NCBI GenBank assembly: GCA_028565635.1
Contig: JAOXYB010103604.1
Span: forward strand, 1-38,475
From: Phoronis ovalis
Taxonomy: Eukaryota; Phoronida; Phoronidae
DNA: 38,475 bases
Reading direction: 5' to 3'
The notes under the pieces were generated by a model. The model ran no database searches, was not told where the DNA came from, and worked only from the letters and a program-made list of their open reading frames with translations. Shown here piece after piece: positions 1 through 11,400 of this stretch (position 1 is the stretch's first letter; the number at the start of each line of letters is the position of its first letter). Made by a program: the position numbers and the translations under genes.

Positions 1-75
1 CTGCTAGAAAGCATCTGCTGGCAGATGTCTGGTACAAAACATCTGCAGATGAAATCATCTGCTGGAAATCATCTG
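1..75. repeat. cluster of palindromic CATCTGC / GCAGATG motifs
   Basis: The first 75 bases carry CATCTGC about four times, alternating with its reverse complement GCAGATG. Examples are a CATCTGC-tg-GCAGATG hairpin near 13-28 and the palindrome CATCTGCAGATG near 40-53. It looks like the edge of a small palindromic repeat that continues outside the window. No coding sense is seen. Confidence 0.45.
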
Positions 76-638
76 CAAATTTTACCTTAGATGTCTTTTA
101 ATAGTAAAGCTAGATACATGTAACATGGAGCTCATTTCTGGTGTCCCAAACCCGCACTCAACTTAAAAGGATAGTTGCTTCCTTATTATATTGTATTTTG
201 GAGAGCCACGATCACCTACGCCTAACATTGTACCGGTTTGTTCTGAAATTAACGTTCTGGCTGAAAAATCAATGATTCTAAAGCATTGTAAGGCGATTTT
301 GCACGAGACATGTTTCAAGTTTGTGCAAAGTACGAAATTATTGCTAGAACTTTTTGTATTTTTTTGTATTTAGCATAAATCACACCATTTGATTTTTATG
401 TGAATTACAAATTATGTTACATTATGTTCACAAGACTTTATGTAGTGAAGCATATGGTTGGGTCCAGAAACTCCAGAGACTTTTTAAAAAACTCCACCAT
501 AAAACAAATTAAAAGCAGAAAATTGAAATACATTGTAGTGAATGCAAAAATGTGACAAGTATTAGGTATCGTATATTACAATCCTTCGTTGCCTAGATAA
601 CCTACGGGAACCTGTATGTGCAGTTGGATGCACCACAG
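76..638. other. non-coding, nothing recognised
   Basis: AT-rich sequence with only short chance reading frames. On the minus strand, 560-638 could be the 3' untranslated part of the gene fragment that ends at 639. Confidence 0.5.
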
Positions 639-1205
639 TTACCCGTCGTCCATCATCATAGCAACCTGAGTATGTACAACTCTATTTCGCCGAGGTGGCG
701 CAGTTTCTTGATTTTGAATAAACTCATCTAGCAGATTCTTACACTCCTCGTCCAATGTATATTCATTATCTACACTACAAAAACACATATTAACACGCTA
801 TACTATTGCCCATATTGAAAAGGTTTTTTGAACAGTTGAGTTGTACCTATACTTATTTGAATCCCTTTTAAAATACATGTTAACAATAAATTTGACTTTA
901 GCAAATTTGTCAGATTTGTCTAAATCAACAGGTTTCTTATATTCAACATAAGATAACCCAGGTTTATTTCTAATTCGCTGTATAGTCCCTAACTGATAAG
1001 TAGGTTGTTGACCACAGTCTTTAATATATATGGCGACATCATCAAACATACCAACATGCTTGGAACTAATTTCAGCTTTGTCAATGTTACTGTCACTCCT
1101 GGTCTGTACTCTGCGCAATCTGTCATTCGACACTCCAGGATTTGAAGTAATGTAATCAATGTAGCCATTATAATCGATGTTGAATTGCAGACAAGTTTCC
1201 AACAA
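639..1205 (-). CDS. unrecognised two-exon coding fragment (C-terminal end)
   Basis: On the minus strand an open frame runs from about 1220 down to 847, followed by a plausible short intron (donor ATAG|GTACAA with GT at 846-845, acceptor TTTTTGTAG ending at 775). It continues in the same frame in 774-639 to a TAA at 639-641. Splicing joins the phases correctly and gives about 175 residues. The product is hydrophilic and soluble-looking, with the stretches DDVAIYIKDCGQQ and YVEYKKPVDLDKSD, and an Arg-rich end (APPRRNRVV). No start codon is visible: the frame opens after a stop near 1220, so upstream exons would be needed. I do not recognise the family. It could be the tail of a real gene, a retrocopy, or the C-terminus of a transposon protein, since the surroundings are repeat-rich. 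Seen: frame and splice signals. Inferred: that it is coding. Confidence 0.4.
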
Positions 1206-1220
1206 ATAACTTGATCTTTT

Positions 1221-1808
1221 TCATCTGTTCAGCTGTTTCAACAAAGTTTAGTATCCTTCACATCTTGTTCTTTATCAAAAATATAGGTAACTATATTTTA
1301 GTAATAAAAGCAGTGTATATATTGTGTAACTTGTCTGTGCAGTACAAATGCCCAAATGGGTATAGCGCAGTCTTGTGGTATTTGATTTGATTTGAGTAAT
1401 GGTTTAATATAATAATAGAGAATGCACTTTTTTGTACTTTAACTAGTTTTACTGTAAACTTTGTTACCCGAGTTTAAATTTGACTCCTGCAACAAAAATT
1501 CTTTCTGTAGTGGTTTGTTGGGCAGCATATCTTTTAAAAATAGGTAATACTTCTGATCAGTTCACTCGGCTGTAACATGAATACCTGCTAGAGTGTGGCC
1601 AAAATTGTAGTTTGCTCAGTATTATGGCGCACTATAATTGGGAGTTGAGATGGCCAATGGAATAAACAAGTGATAATCGTGTAAAGCCATGTAAAAGCAT
1701 GTAATCCTATACCTTTACATGTTTACATAATATTGTTTCCATTAGCTGTCTGTTCATTCTTGGAAACAACGATTTTGCTGAGGATCCTAATTCTTGTATT
1801 GGAAACCT
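1221..1808. other. non-coding, nothing recognised
   Basis: AT-rich with no supported gene. The far right end abuts the terminal repeat of the TIR element at 1809. Confidence 0.5.
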
Positions 1809-1845
1809 GGAGGTCAGACTCAAAGTTAAGGGAATAATTGGTAGC

Positions 1846-1971
1846 TGTTTTGTTATTCTCGTTTCGTGGGTTGGTTTTAGGAGTAAAAAGCAATAGACGG
1901 GAGATCATATGATAATCACACTTTATTATGTGCTCTAATATGGCCGACAACTCTCGTACAATATCGCGGTA
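1846..1971 (-). repeat. 3' LTR, truncated (about 126 bp)
   Basis: Closely similar to the inner and 3' part of the LTR at 3341-3495, with scattered substitutions. It lacks the first ~29 bp (minus sense), which were lost together with the 3' half of pol. GTAGC precedes it at 1841-1845. Confidence 0.85.
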
Positions 1972-2330
1972 TCCTCAAGGACTGGCAAAGTGTATCTTTC
2001 TCGCAGTAAGGCTTTTTTCAGTTCCTTCAAGTCTATACAGATGCGCATCTTGCCAGATTTCTTCTCAGTTATGACGATCTGGCTTAACCAGGGAGTAGGT
2101 TCATTTATAGCTTCAATTACTCCCATAGCTTCCAAGCGGTCTAGTTCATTCCTTAGTCTAGGACGGATAGAAAGTGGAATTCTTCTAGCTGGCATCACAA
2201 CAGGGGTGATGCTGTCATTAACTCTTAAATGTACAGGGTCTTTGAGGGTGCCGAGTTTTCCGCAGAATACATTTTTAAAATTATCCATGACATCAACAGA
2301 TAACACTCGTTCGACGTTTTCTTTGTTGAC
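1972..2330 (-). pseudogene. truncated reverse transcriptase (pol) of the LTR element
   Basis: The minus-strand frame shows the start of a Ty3/Gypsy reverse transcriptase: PARRIPLSIRPRLRNELDRL, a GVIEAINEPTPWLSQIVI block, KSGKMRICIDLKELKKA and RERYTLPVLED. It then breaks off before the catalytic YxDD motif and reads into LTR sequence (TAILYESCRPY, stop near 1935). No protease domain lies between the zinc knuckle and this block, so a second deletion or loss has occurred upstream. Confidence 0.88.
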
Positions 2331-2388
2331 CGTAATAAGTTTCATTTGTTCTGGATGTATTGCTAACATTATAGACTTTAAGGGATTT

Positions 2389-3136
2389 ACACATTTTAGC
2401 AAAATGATTCATAGCTTGACATGTGTTACACTTTTTGCCCCAGGCTGTATGGGCATAGAGATTTCTTGAGGATGTGGGATCCACCACAGAAATTGCACAT
2501 TTTTTTTCCGGTTTTGTGTGGAGTCCCTTTTGGTGTCATTGGTGTATTTGGATTTGTTTGGTCTGCGCAAAGTATGTGTCACTTTGTTTGCAATATTTTG
2601 CCGGAAAATCTTACCATGGGCAGATGCATTCTCGGCGGCTCTGCAAATGTCAATATATCTTTCTAATGTAAGACCCCTTTCTTTCAGTAGGGTTTGCTGT
2701 GTTGTCTAATCTTTGATGCCTTGGACTATTCTGTCCCGCAATATGGATTTTATATAGCTTTGGCAGTAATTGCAGGTTTTAAGCATGGATCTGATGTTCG
2801 TGAGAAATGTTTCAAAACTTTCACCGTCCAGTTGCATTCGCTTGTTGAAGAAAAATCTTTCATAGGTTTCATTGATTTCGCCAATGGCAAATTTTTCAAA
2901 TTTATCTGTTATCTGCTGTACTGACAGGAATCCATTGTAGATTAGGAGGGTTTCATCGCCAAGTGTGTGCGTTCTTGTAGTTTCAGATTAACTATTGTTG
3001 CGTAATTGGTCCATTTCTGCTCGAAAACTTTCCATTTCTCTGCTATATTGTTGTCAAATGACAAGGCTGATGGAGGGCGCATTCCAGTAATTGGAGCAGG
3101 TTGTCTTTACTGTTGTGGTGGTTCTGTCACAGACAT
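2389..3136 (-). pseudogene. retrotransposon gag remnant with CCHC zinc knuckles
   Basis: The minus-strand start ATG at 3134-3136 opens a Gag-like reading (MSVTEPPQQ) broken by a TAA at 3107-3109. A frameshift follows near 2965, then a conserved Gag core (ETYERFFFNKRMQ, then SYIKSILRDRIVQGI) ending in a TAG at 2706-2708. The reading continues through ERYIDICRAAE. After another frameshift near 2500 come a CNFCGGSH knuckle (2487-2498 and below) and, in a third frame, a canonical CX2CX4HX4C knuckle, CNTCQAMNHFAKMC (2389-2430). Gag would form the particle and bind the RNA. Several disablements make it a pseudogene. Confidence 0.85.
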
Positions 3137-3320
3137 GTTGTCAGTTCCGGTAATAAGTGAATTATATAGCAGTGAAAGTGAGACTAATCACTCTATATAA
3201 TAATTAGTTCAAATCCACTATGTAGAAGAATAATATACGTGCTATCAAACCGAGTCACAAGTTTTCATTAACTTCCAGTTGCACGTTAAGGTACCTCTGG
3301 GTCAGCATATGTATCAAATT

Positions 3321-3340
3321 CAGAATTCAGACTGCCACCA
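3321..3340 (-). other. putative primer-binding site
   Basis: Directly next to the 5' LTR, the minus strand reads TGGTGGCAGTCTGAATTC. TGG complements the CCA end of a tRNA and the position is right. The primer tRNA was not identified. Confidence 0.55.
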
Positions 3341-3495
3341 TGTTTCGTTATTCTCGTTTCGTGGGTTGGTTTTGGGAGTATAAAGCAATAGAGGGGAGAT
3401 CGTATGATAATCACAGTTTATTATGTGCTCCAATATGGCTGACAACTCTTGTACAATATTGCAGTATCGAGGATGCCCGCCCTATTCACGAAACA
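3341..3495 (-). repeat. 5' LTR (complete, 155 bp)
   Basis: Read on the minus strand it begins TGTTTCGT and ends ACGAAACA, an exact 8-bp terminal inverted repeat with the usual TG...CA ends. It matches 1846-1971 closely. GTAGC follows at 3496-3500. Confidence 0.88.
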
Positions 3496-3784
3496 GTAGC
3501 CATGTTTCTGAATGGGTCTTTGAAAAAGCCTCTATATGTGTTTTTCCATTTTTAAATTTTGACCCCTTTTCACTGAGAGCATAAAATGTTCTTTGGAAAG
3601 TGAAAAGGCTCTGTGATTTATTTAAGTTAAAATCACCCCAAATGAATACGGATAATCAGGTACCCTTTTTGTGTATTTGATCAAAAAAAATTAACTCTAA
3701 TGTGCTTGTTTTTAAAAATCCCCATTTTTACCCGTTACCCCTTACTAACATGCATTCCAGCCACTGATTTGAGTTTGACCTCCA

Positions 3785-5350
3785 GGCTTGGAAAGCTTGT
3801 CTAGCTAGATATTATATTTTAGTAGAAATGTAAATCAATGTGTTAAAATATATGATGTAAATAAATATCCCTCATTTGATAAATTGTGAATAAAGCTTCA
3901 ATTTTTTTATATATATATTATACATACATACATACATACACACATACAGACACACACATACATACACACACACCACACACATATATATATTGTTTAATTT
4001 AATCATTTTATACAGAAATCTTTTTTGTATCCATTGCTTTTGGAAACACTACATACAGTCTGGTTGGCTTCTGAACAAAATCATATCTGGTACAAATATG
4101 GAGCATTAATTGCCACTGCGTGATATAATAAAATGATGTATTATTTTATCAAGTATTGCCAACAGCACCAAAACGAAACATAATAAAGACATAATCTTCT
4201 TATTCAGTATATCAAGCCCTACGTAGTCATCGGTTTACCAGTGCACTGGAGTATTTGGTTACCATGATTACTGGTGGTATGTATTTCTGTGTAGTAAGTA
4301 CATTATGGCATCTCGTTCTTGCTTAATATTTACTTTTCTTCAGTGCTTTAAGAAATAACACCGTCAGTACATTACAGCGTAAAGTTTGCTAACTTCCCCC
4401 TTTTGCTCCATATTCTCAGGTTTGCAAATTGTACTGCTCTCAACAAGCATGTGTAATTTTGATTGCAGCTTGATATTTTTTTTTCATTCTGCCTGTTAGA
4501 GGTCTCATCAAATGCGCTTAACATTGAAAGTCTGAGATGATGACTAAGATTAAATTATTAAGAAACTATTCATTTGTTAACTTTATTATTTATTAATATT
4601 CAATACCAATTTTTAGATGTGGACCCATATATATTGCTTAATTTCTGGAATGATTTTCTTTACTTTCATGCCTGTAAACGCATATCCTTGAACTCTCATA
4701 TTATGATCACTAAAAGCTGATACTTAATTCTAACATTTAATTACTGAATGCTCAAGGATATTCAAACTAGCAACAACAAGTTTAAATCATGGCAATCTAC
4801 ATAATTATGTTGCAAATTAATTTTTCATTTGGACAAACAAAAAACAATTATGTTTAAAATCTTAAAACATTGTACCTTTTTCAAACTGTGTTGGCATTCT
4901 AGTGTGAAGACTACCGAGGTTTGAACTTTGCTTCGTCTCGCAAAATTGTTCTTTGTATTATTGTACTCAAATTATCGTGTAACGAGCACTGATGTTCAGT
5001 CTTACTACTAATGCCCAGTGACTATACACAATTTAGATCTTAAAAAAATATAATTTGTATTGAAATTTATTGGATAGTCTTGTAATAATAATATACTTGA
5101 TGTGTATAAATATGTTGCAAATTACTGGTTCCATTTTACTAAATACTAATTTGATGAGCACTAAGAAACTAGCACAAATACACACATAACAAACTTGAAT
5201 CCCTATTATAGTTGTTTTCCAATTTTCCCTAGTATAATAAAGCAAAAATTTTGTATAAAATAGTATTATGAAATGTTTTCAGAACAGTGTTTCTATAAAC
5301 GAACTCGTAATGAACTGGCAAGTTGTGCTTTTTATCACTTGTTGATAGAA
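3785..5350. other. non-coding interval
   Basis: No gene is supported. It includes the microsatellite at 3905-3993 and otherwise ordinary AT-rich sequence. It lies downstream of the 3' end of the minus-strand peptidase gene. Confidence 0.5.
3905..3993. repeat. compound microsatellite (TA)n-(CATA)n-(CA)n-(TA)n
   Basis: Runs of TA, then CATA/CACA units, then TA again. A typical slippage-prone simple repeat. Confidence 0.9.
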
Positions 5351-5367
5351 ATCAATAAAAAACAGAA

Positions 5368-5373
5368 TTTATT
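5368..5373 (-). other. candidate poly(A) signal of the S9 peptidase gene
   Basis: AATAAA on the minus strand about 40 bp beyond the stop codon. This would give a very short 3' untranslated region. Another AATAAA lies near 5063-5068. Confidence 0.4.
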
Positions 5374-5412
5374 AGTAGTAACAGCTGACAACAAAACTTC
5401 TCAGTATCTACT

Positions 5413-5475
5413 TTAGTCATCTGTCTCATTCTCACTTGAGTCGGATTCTTTTTTAGGCAGATTGGCTATTGGAAT
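5413..5475 (-). CDS. S9 exon 13, C-terminal tail
   Basis: 20 codons and TAA (5413-5415): [20 protein letters not shown]. An acidic, disordered tail beyond the fold. Confidence 0.9.
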   Translation of the reverse strand: MPIANLPKKESDSSENETDD

Positions 5476-8400
5476 CTGAAAGGAAAAAGATAGTGATGAA
5501 ACAAAGATTTGACAGTAATGTAATTGGTTTGTAATACAGTTTGTAATACAGTTTGCATCCATGCAATACTTTGATATGATACTTTCCATCACACTCTATT
5601 TTTTACTTTTATTGATGGATCGCATTCATATATTAGAAGCAGCAGATTGGCTTTACCTTGCAAGACAGAATTAGAAGTTCAAAATTCTGAGCAACTCTGT
5701 GCTTATCTATAAATCATGCAGTAATAACGAGGGTTACAGCAGCAGGGTTTGTTATCTCCAATTAAAGTACAAATGTGACGTCAAAATACAATGTACGATG
5801 TGACAGAAAAGTTGCCTCCTCGGGTGAAAAAGTTTTAATGTTCTGATGCTGTTTCTTTCCAATCTGGTGCATTTTTGAGCACAATTTATTAAGTCAGTAT
5901 TTTACTTTAAAAAACGTCAAGACACTCAAAAAATGGAAATATATTGGTTCCCACCTGGAGAATTTACTTACCGAGACGTTAAGTCCTGGAGTATCAAATC
6001 CATAGACTTTTGAATAGAAATAAAATTCCCCATCTAATGCTTTTTGAATATTCTCTGCTTTTCTAAATCCATGTTGTTCACCTTGGAACATGACAAGGGC
6101 TGTTGTAACACCTTTACTTTTCAATTTGTTAAACATAAGTACGGCTTGATTGGGTGGAACCACCTAGACAGAGTTATTAAGGTAATAATAATAATAATTA
6201 TTAATAATATTGACATTTCACACCGCCTTTGAACAGTCATGTACCATGTAAATGTAAACTGGCTTTTCAGAAAATTTACCAGTTTTGTTGTAATAATCAC
6301 ATTATATTATAGTAGCTGTACTGTTCGAGAAAACTTATTCACACTGTGCTTGTTTAATTTAACTCAGACACAAAAATAGTTTGACCCAGTTTCATCACTG
6401 TTCACTGTGAAAGGAAACTATAAATGCAAAATCAGAACTTAAGTGACAATGACACTACAACAAATTTACCTGATCTTCATCTCCTTGGAAGAATATGCAA
6501 GGCGTGTTGAAGTTATCCAAGTGGTTAATAGGTGATCGTTGTTTGTACACCTCTTTTAGCTCCGGATAAGGACCTATAACCTTGTCCAAATAGCGACTTT
6601 CAAATTTGTGAGTCTCCTGAGCTAATAATTCTAGATCTCCAATTCCATAACTGCTGGAACCTAATAATTGCATAAAAGCTACACTGAACCACAGGTATAA
6701 CAATTTACATAAATATTTATTCTTAACAAGGGGAGACAATTCTAAAAACTATACTAAGTGTTAATTATTATCGTGCCTGAAAAAGACCAACAATACTGCT
6801 GATGTTCATACACCTTAGAAGATATCATGTAGTGTAACAAGATTTAATCTCTTTTGTCCAAGACACCAGCCCGTTTAGATAAATACGACCAATCTTGTAA
6901 CTATATAGCACTCATACAATTTTGCCAACACTGAAATCTTCATTTTGTAGTCAAGAAGTGGTTTAAATTTGACCACTTATTTTTTATGCTCACCTTATAC
7001 GGAACAGCAAAAAGAGAGGCAATACACTGTAGGAAGTTCAAACTTCAATGTCAAAATTCTATTTTATGAAAGCATGAAAATACAGTAATATATTTGAGGA
7101 TTCTTCATTAAAAGCAGTCAGTGTTCATAAACAATATCGCTATTGGCATACGGTTATATCAGTGACAGAACATTTGATGTAAATAACATCTTAAATATCT
7201 CAAACTGTACTAGCCATAACACAGAAAGTTCCTTACCAGCCTTAAAAACACCAGATTTGAATGTTAGGCTTGCTAATGTAGTGTATCCACCAGCAGATCC
7301 ACCATCAATACATAGTTTTTCTCTATCTGCTTTTCCTGTGTCAGCTATATAATAGGCACCATGAGCAGCATCTTCAATGTCTAAAACACCCCAGCTACAA
7401 AAGATAGATCTGTGGTACAAAAGGATTTCTTTGTCTTTCAGTCAGTAGACATGTATTATTCTATGTTTGACTATAAAATCAACCTTCGTGTAACATACAA
7501 CATCGCTTTAATATAATCTACTATGATGAATAGGATAGCTAATTTGGTATCTTAGGCTTCTATAGCTACATACTTCCAATGAAATATTTTTAAAAGAAAG
7601 AAAATGTTATGTACAAATGGCAAAGGCTATCACCGTAGTCATGTTTTGCAATTGTATGTTTGAACACCAGTGAATCTTAAGTGAGATTGAAAGGGTAAAA
7701 GGCCAGATAGTTAGTGACATCCAGAAGGATATGTATCATTGTGACAGACATGAGTGTGATGACATGAAAATCATCATGCTATAGGAGTCTATATGTCAAG
7801 CTGGTGGCAGTACAAACCTCTGTTTTTGCCTTACTTTAGTCTTCAGAATAAAAATCCTTAAACGCAAGATCAGATTAAGCCATAAAGTACAAAAACGTAC
7901 ATTTGCATGATACAATGACATCTATTCCGACTTACTTGCCATATAGTCGGTGCCTGTATTGTCGTCCATATCCTGTGCTACCTCTGTAGTTTAAGTCTAG
8001 AATGCCAAATCCTCGACTAGTGAAATAGTGGTAGGTTAGGTCGAGAATGGGAAAGGATTGACCTGTAGGGCCTCCATGAACCTTCACTAATAATGGTGGT
8101 AAAGCTCCCGCTGGAGCTTCAAAGTCTTTATTCTATAAAGACAAATAATGCTATGCTTGACAAGCAATTTTCAATACTTTTTATCCATTGTACAGACTTC
8201 AGCATAGAATCTGTTTACATGATTGTGTACTTTCCAAAATCTGTTTTACAATGGAACCCATGAGGTTCTCTTATTTCTTAGTGTGTGGGGCTTACGGAAT
8301 ATGACGCTGACACGGGTTGTTGACAAATTTCAGTGGTATATGGTATACGGCTTTGGTGGTATATTATAGGTATAGTCAAGAGATCTGTTGGAATCCTATA

Positions 8401-11400
8401 TTATGACTTTACTTTTTTTAACAAAATGACATAAAACAAGCAACAGTATTTCGGACAAAAACAAATGTTTTCATTAAAACCACACAGTAACCAACACGGT
8501 AACATTTTTACTTTATTTTTATTTCCAGTAGTTTGATATCTTTGCAACAGGTTTTTTAATTATTAGAAAAACAGAAGCTAACTTTCCAGGAGTGTTCAAA
8601 TGAAATGATTCAGGATAGGATATATTTTGCAATTTTTGGTACATTATGCAATCCTCATTTTGAATTTTTTTTATTATATTATTGGGTAGTTTGAGAATTT
8701 TTAGTATATTACGTATACAGGGTCCTTATTTGGACATTTTGGTACACAGTTGGATGGGAAATTTTTACTCCCACCGACACAATCTCACCAAAAATATTCA
8801 AAGAAATACAGCACAGCAAATTTGGATAACACATTTTTAATTAAAATTATTCTTTCATTCACTACTGCATTCTTCTAAAGCTTTGTTCAGTCTCATATTA
8901 CATCTCCATGTTTCATCATTTTGTTTAGTCATCTATGTTTGTGTTTTCACTCATTTGATACTTCACATATTTAATTTGTTTGCTTATGTAGCCAGCAATT
9001 TAAATTTCATTGGTACATATTAAAAGTCTTTTTACATTATTATAGAGATGTCAAACTTGGTTCTTGCAATTGCAGTCCGAGTTGTATAAAAAGTATTATT
9101 GATATTACCTGTGGTGGATAATAATAAGCAAATGCATATTCATTGTCTGAAGTAGGATACTTGACTTCAAGTGGTGAACTAAAAAAACCTTTATCAATGG
9201 TATGTAACAGACCAGTGCTCTCTCTGATTACATCAACCTATGAAAAAGATTACAGAAAATACAACATTATAGCACAATAATAGTAAAACAATTATTACTA
9301 ATTAAGATAAATTAGTAATTTCTAACATACTATTATGAATTTAATTATACATATATTAATACATAGTGTTTTAGGTTAAAGAATTCTTCATTGAGAATAG
9401 TCTTCAAATGCCTACATAAAAAGCATTAAAAAAACCTACTTTAAACACTTAAGACATGCATGAATAGTTCTGGATATATCACGTGACAACAAACTGTTGC
9501 AGTAATGTCCTGATTTTTTGTACTTTACTACAGGTAAAATTTTGTTTTAAAAATAAATCTAAAATATTAGCCATTTTTCTTTGCGATTTCTATTCAAAGA
9601 ATATTACAGTTTGATTAAACTCAGTTGCAACGATAAACCATATGGTACTAAAAGGATCCAGGATTATACCAAAACAAAAATTTATTTTTTCAAACACAAT
9701 GCAGAAAACTAATACACTATAATGATTTAAAAATGAGTATCAGCTCCTCAGATTAACTTAGAAAGTGTTACAATATCTGATAAAAAACCTGAATAATATA
9801 TTTATTATATTATTGTATAATACATCCATTCAGAAAAACAGTAACAATGACACTATCATTTTAAGGATAATACCCTGCCACTGGTCAAGTGAACCCTGAT
9901 GATAGCTGATGCTTTGTCAGGACTGCCAACATTACAGTATACATAGCCATCATTTGCAAACTGCAAAGACATTGTGTGCTGATAACCAGTATCCACAGCA
10001 GCTAACTTTCCTGACGATGTATCAAGGAGCTGTAAACTCTAAAATGCAAAAAATAAAACATATAATTTAACACATTTCCATGGTATACATGGCATGCAAA
10101 AATAACTATAATTTTGGATTGTATACCAACTTACTGTAATCTTGTACTAGCATTTGTGCCTGCATTTTTTTTTCTCATGAATTATGATGTTAAATTAAAC
10201 AGTATAATTTGCAAATAATTTATTTTTGTGTTTCCTTGCAGTTGCATTGTGATTCAGGAAATATCTCATACTACTAAATACTGCTGATAAAAAATTTAAC
10301 AGTTCATTTAATTAAACATGGCCAGGCCTGAAATTTGCCATATTATAATAAATTCATTCAGATAATATGGCAATCAGCTTTTATTGTACGAATGGTCAAG
10401 TTAAGAAGTCACAAAAAATTAACTGATTAATACTTACCTTGCTGAAGAGAGTAGCGATTTTCCCAAGTTTTTCATCTCTAGGGTCCAGGGCATAGGAATA
10501 TATCCCAAAATTCCAATGGGGTCCACTAATTTCGTGTTGTTGAGGAGCAAGGTTAACATCTTGGCCATCTTCTGTGATATGATAAAGATTCCACCAATCT
10601 GTTTGATCTCCAACGTACAAAAGAGTGTTGTTTGGTGTCCAGCTGGGTTCAGTTACACTTACATTTACACCACCAGCCACCTTGTATGGAATAACAGATT
10701 AATATGTAATTTTCAAAATTATAACCAACTTTTAGTTGTTTTGTTTAAAGAGTTATCTTTAGTTAAGCAGATATCTTTATTTAAAATACATATACATTGG
10801 TTCAAGCTTTCTATAAAATGCTGTGAAATGAAATAAAATGCGTTTAAATTTATTCCACAAAAGTTCAAAGTGTCAAACTCATTTGTTTACAGTTTATTCT
10901 GTTGCTTGCTTTGCAACATTTGGGTTTAACTTCAAGTTCCCGCAAAATATGTATTTTTCAAATTAAAATTACTCCCCTTAACTAAATGAGGAGAGGCAGT
11001 AACAATATTGCTTACCAGATATCACCACATGTACATTATTGCCTATCTATATTAAAAAAACTGGCTGCCACGTTAAAGAAAGTTTAATAAAAAAATATGT
11101 GGCAATGAATTATGATTCTATTTTTATTTTTTGAATTTTTTACAACTTGCCTAGGTAAAGCCTGCAATAGTGGCAAGGATTCAATAGCTTTCGGTGCAAA
11201 AGTCAGCATCTAGAGGGTTATAAAAACGTGGCTGCCATGGCAAGGAAAGTTTATTAAAAAAAAAAAAGATTATATTGTTTTGTTGATTCTACCTCCAAAT
11301 ACAAAAGAAACTGCTTAATTGCTTCAATCTGTAGTTAAAGGCAAATCAATAGAATAACTATATTGTTAGCCAGTACTGTGCTTTCAGTATTTGTTTACCA

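Larger units (their letters stand above)
1846..3495 (-). mobile_element. internally deleted Ty3/Gypsy-type LTR retrotransposon
   Basis: A minus-strand LTR element bounded by 5-bp target duplications GTAGC (1841-1845 and 3496-3500). Gene order on the minus strand is 5' LTR, primer-binding site, gag, a fragment of pol, 3' LTR. The total is only 1.65 kb, whereas intact relatives are usually several kb. Protease is not found, reverse transcriptase stops early, and RNase H and integrase are absent. Gag carries stops and frameshifts, so this copy cannot move by itself. The pol frame runs directly into the 3' LTR, which itself lacks its outer ~29 bp, showing one deletion that removed the rest of pol plus the start of the 3' LTR. 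Confidence 0.88.
1809..3784 (-). mobile_element. TIR element copy D, split by an LTR retrotransposon
   Basis: Two pieces, 1809-1845 and 3496-3784, together match the family also present at 21986-22421 and 23417-23872. The left piece begins GGAGGTCAGACTCA and ends ATTGGTAGC. The right piece starts GTAGCCATG and follows the family in order through the AAAAGGGGTCAAAATTTAAAA-like core to a degenerate TGAGTTTGACCTCC end. The piece is divergent and has internal deletions. The LTR element lies between the pieces and has duplicated GTAGC, so this copy was in place first. Confidence 0.72.

Noticed and set aside
1990-2469. 159-codon plus-strand open frame
   Set aside because: Antisense to the retrotransposon pol and gag reading.
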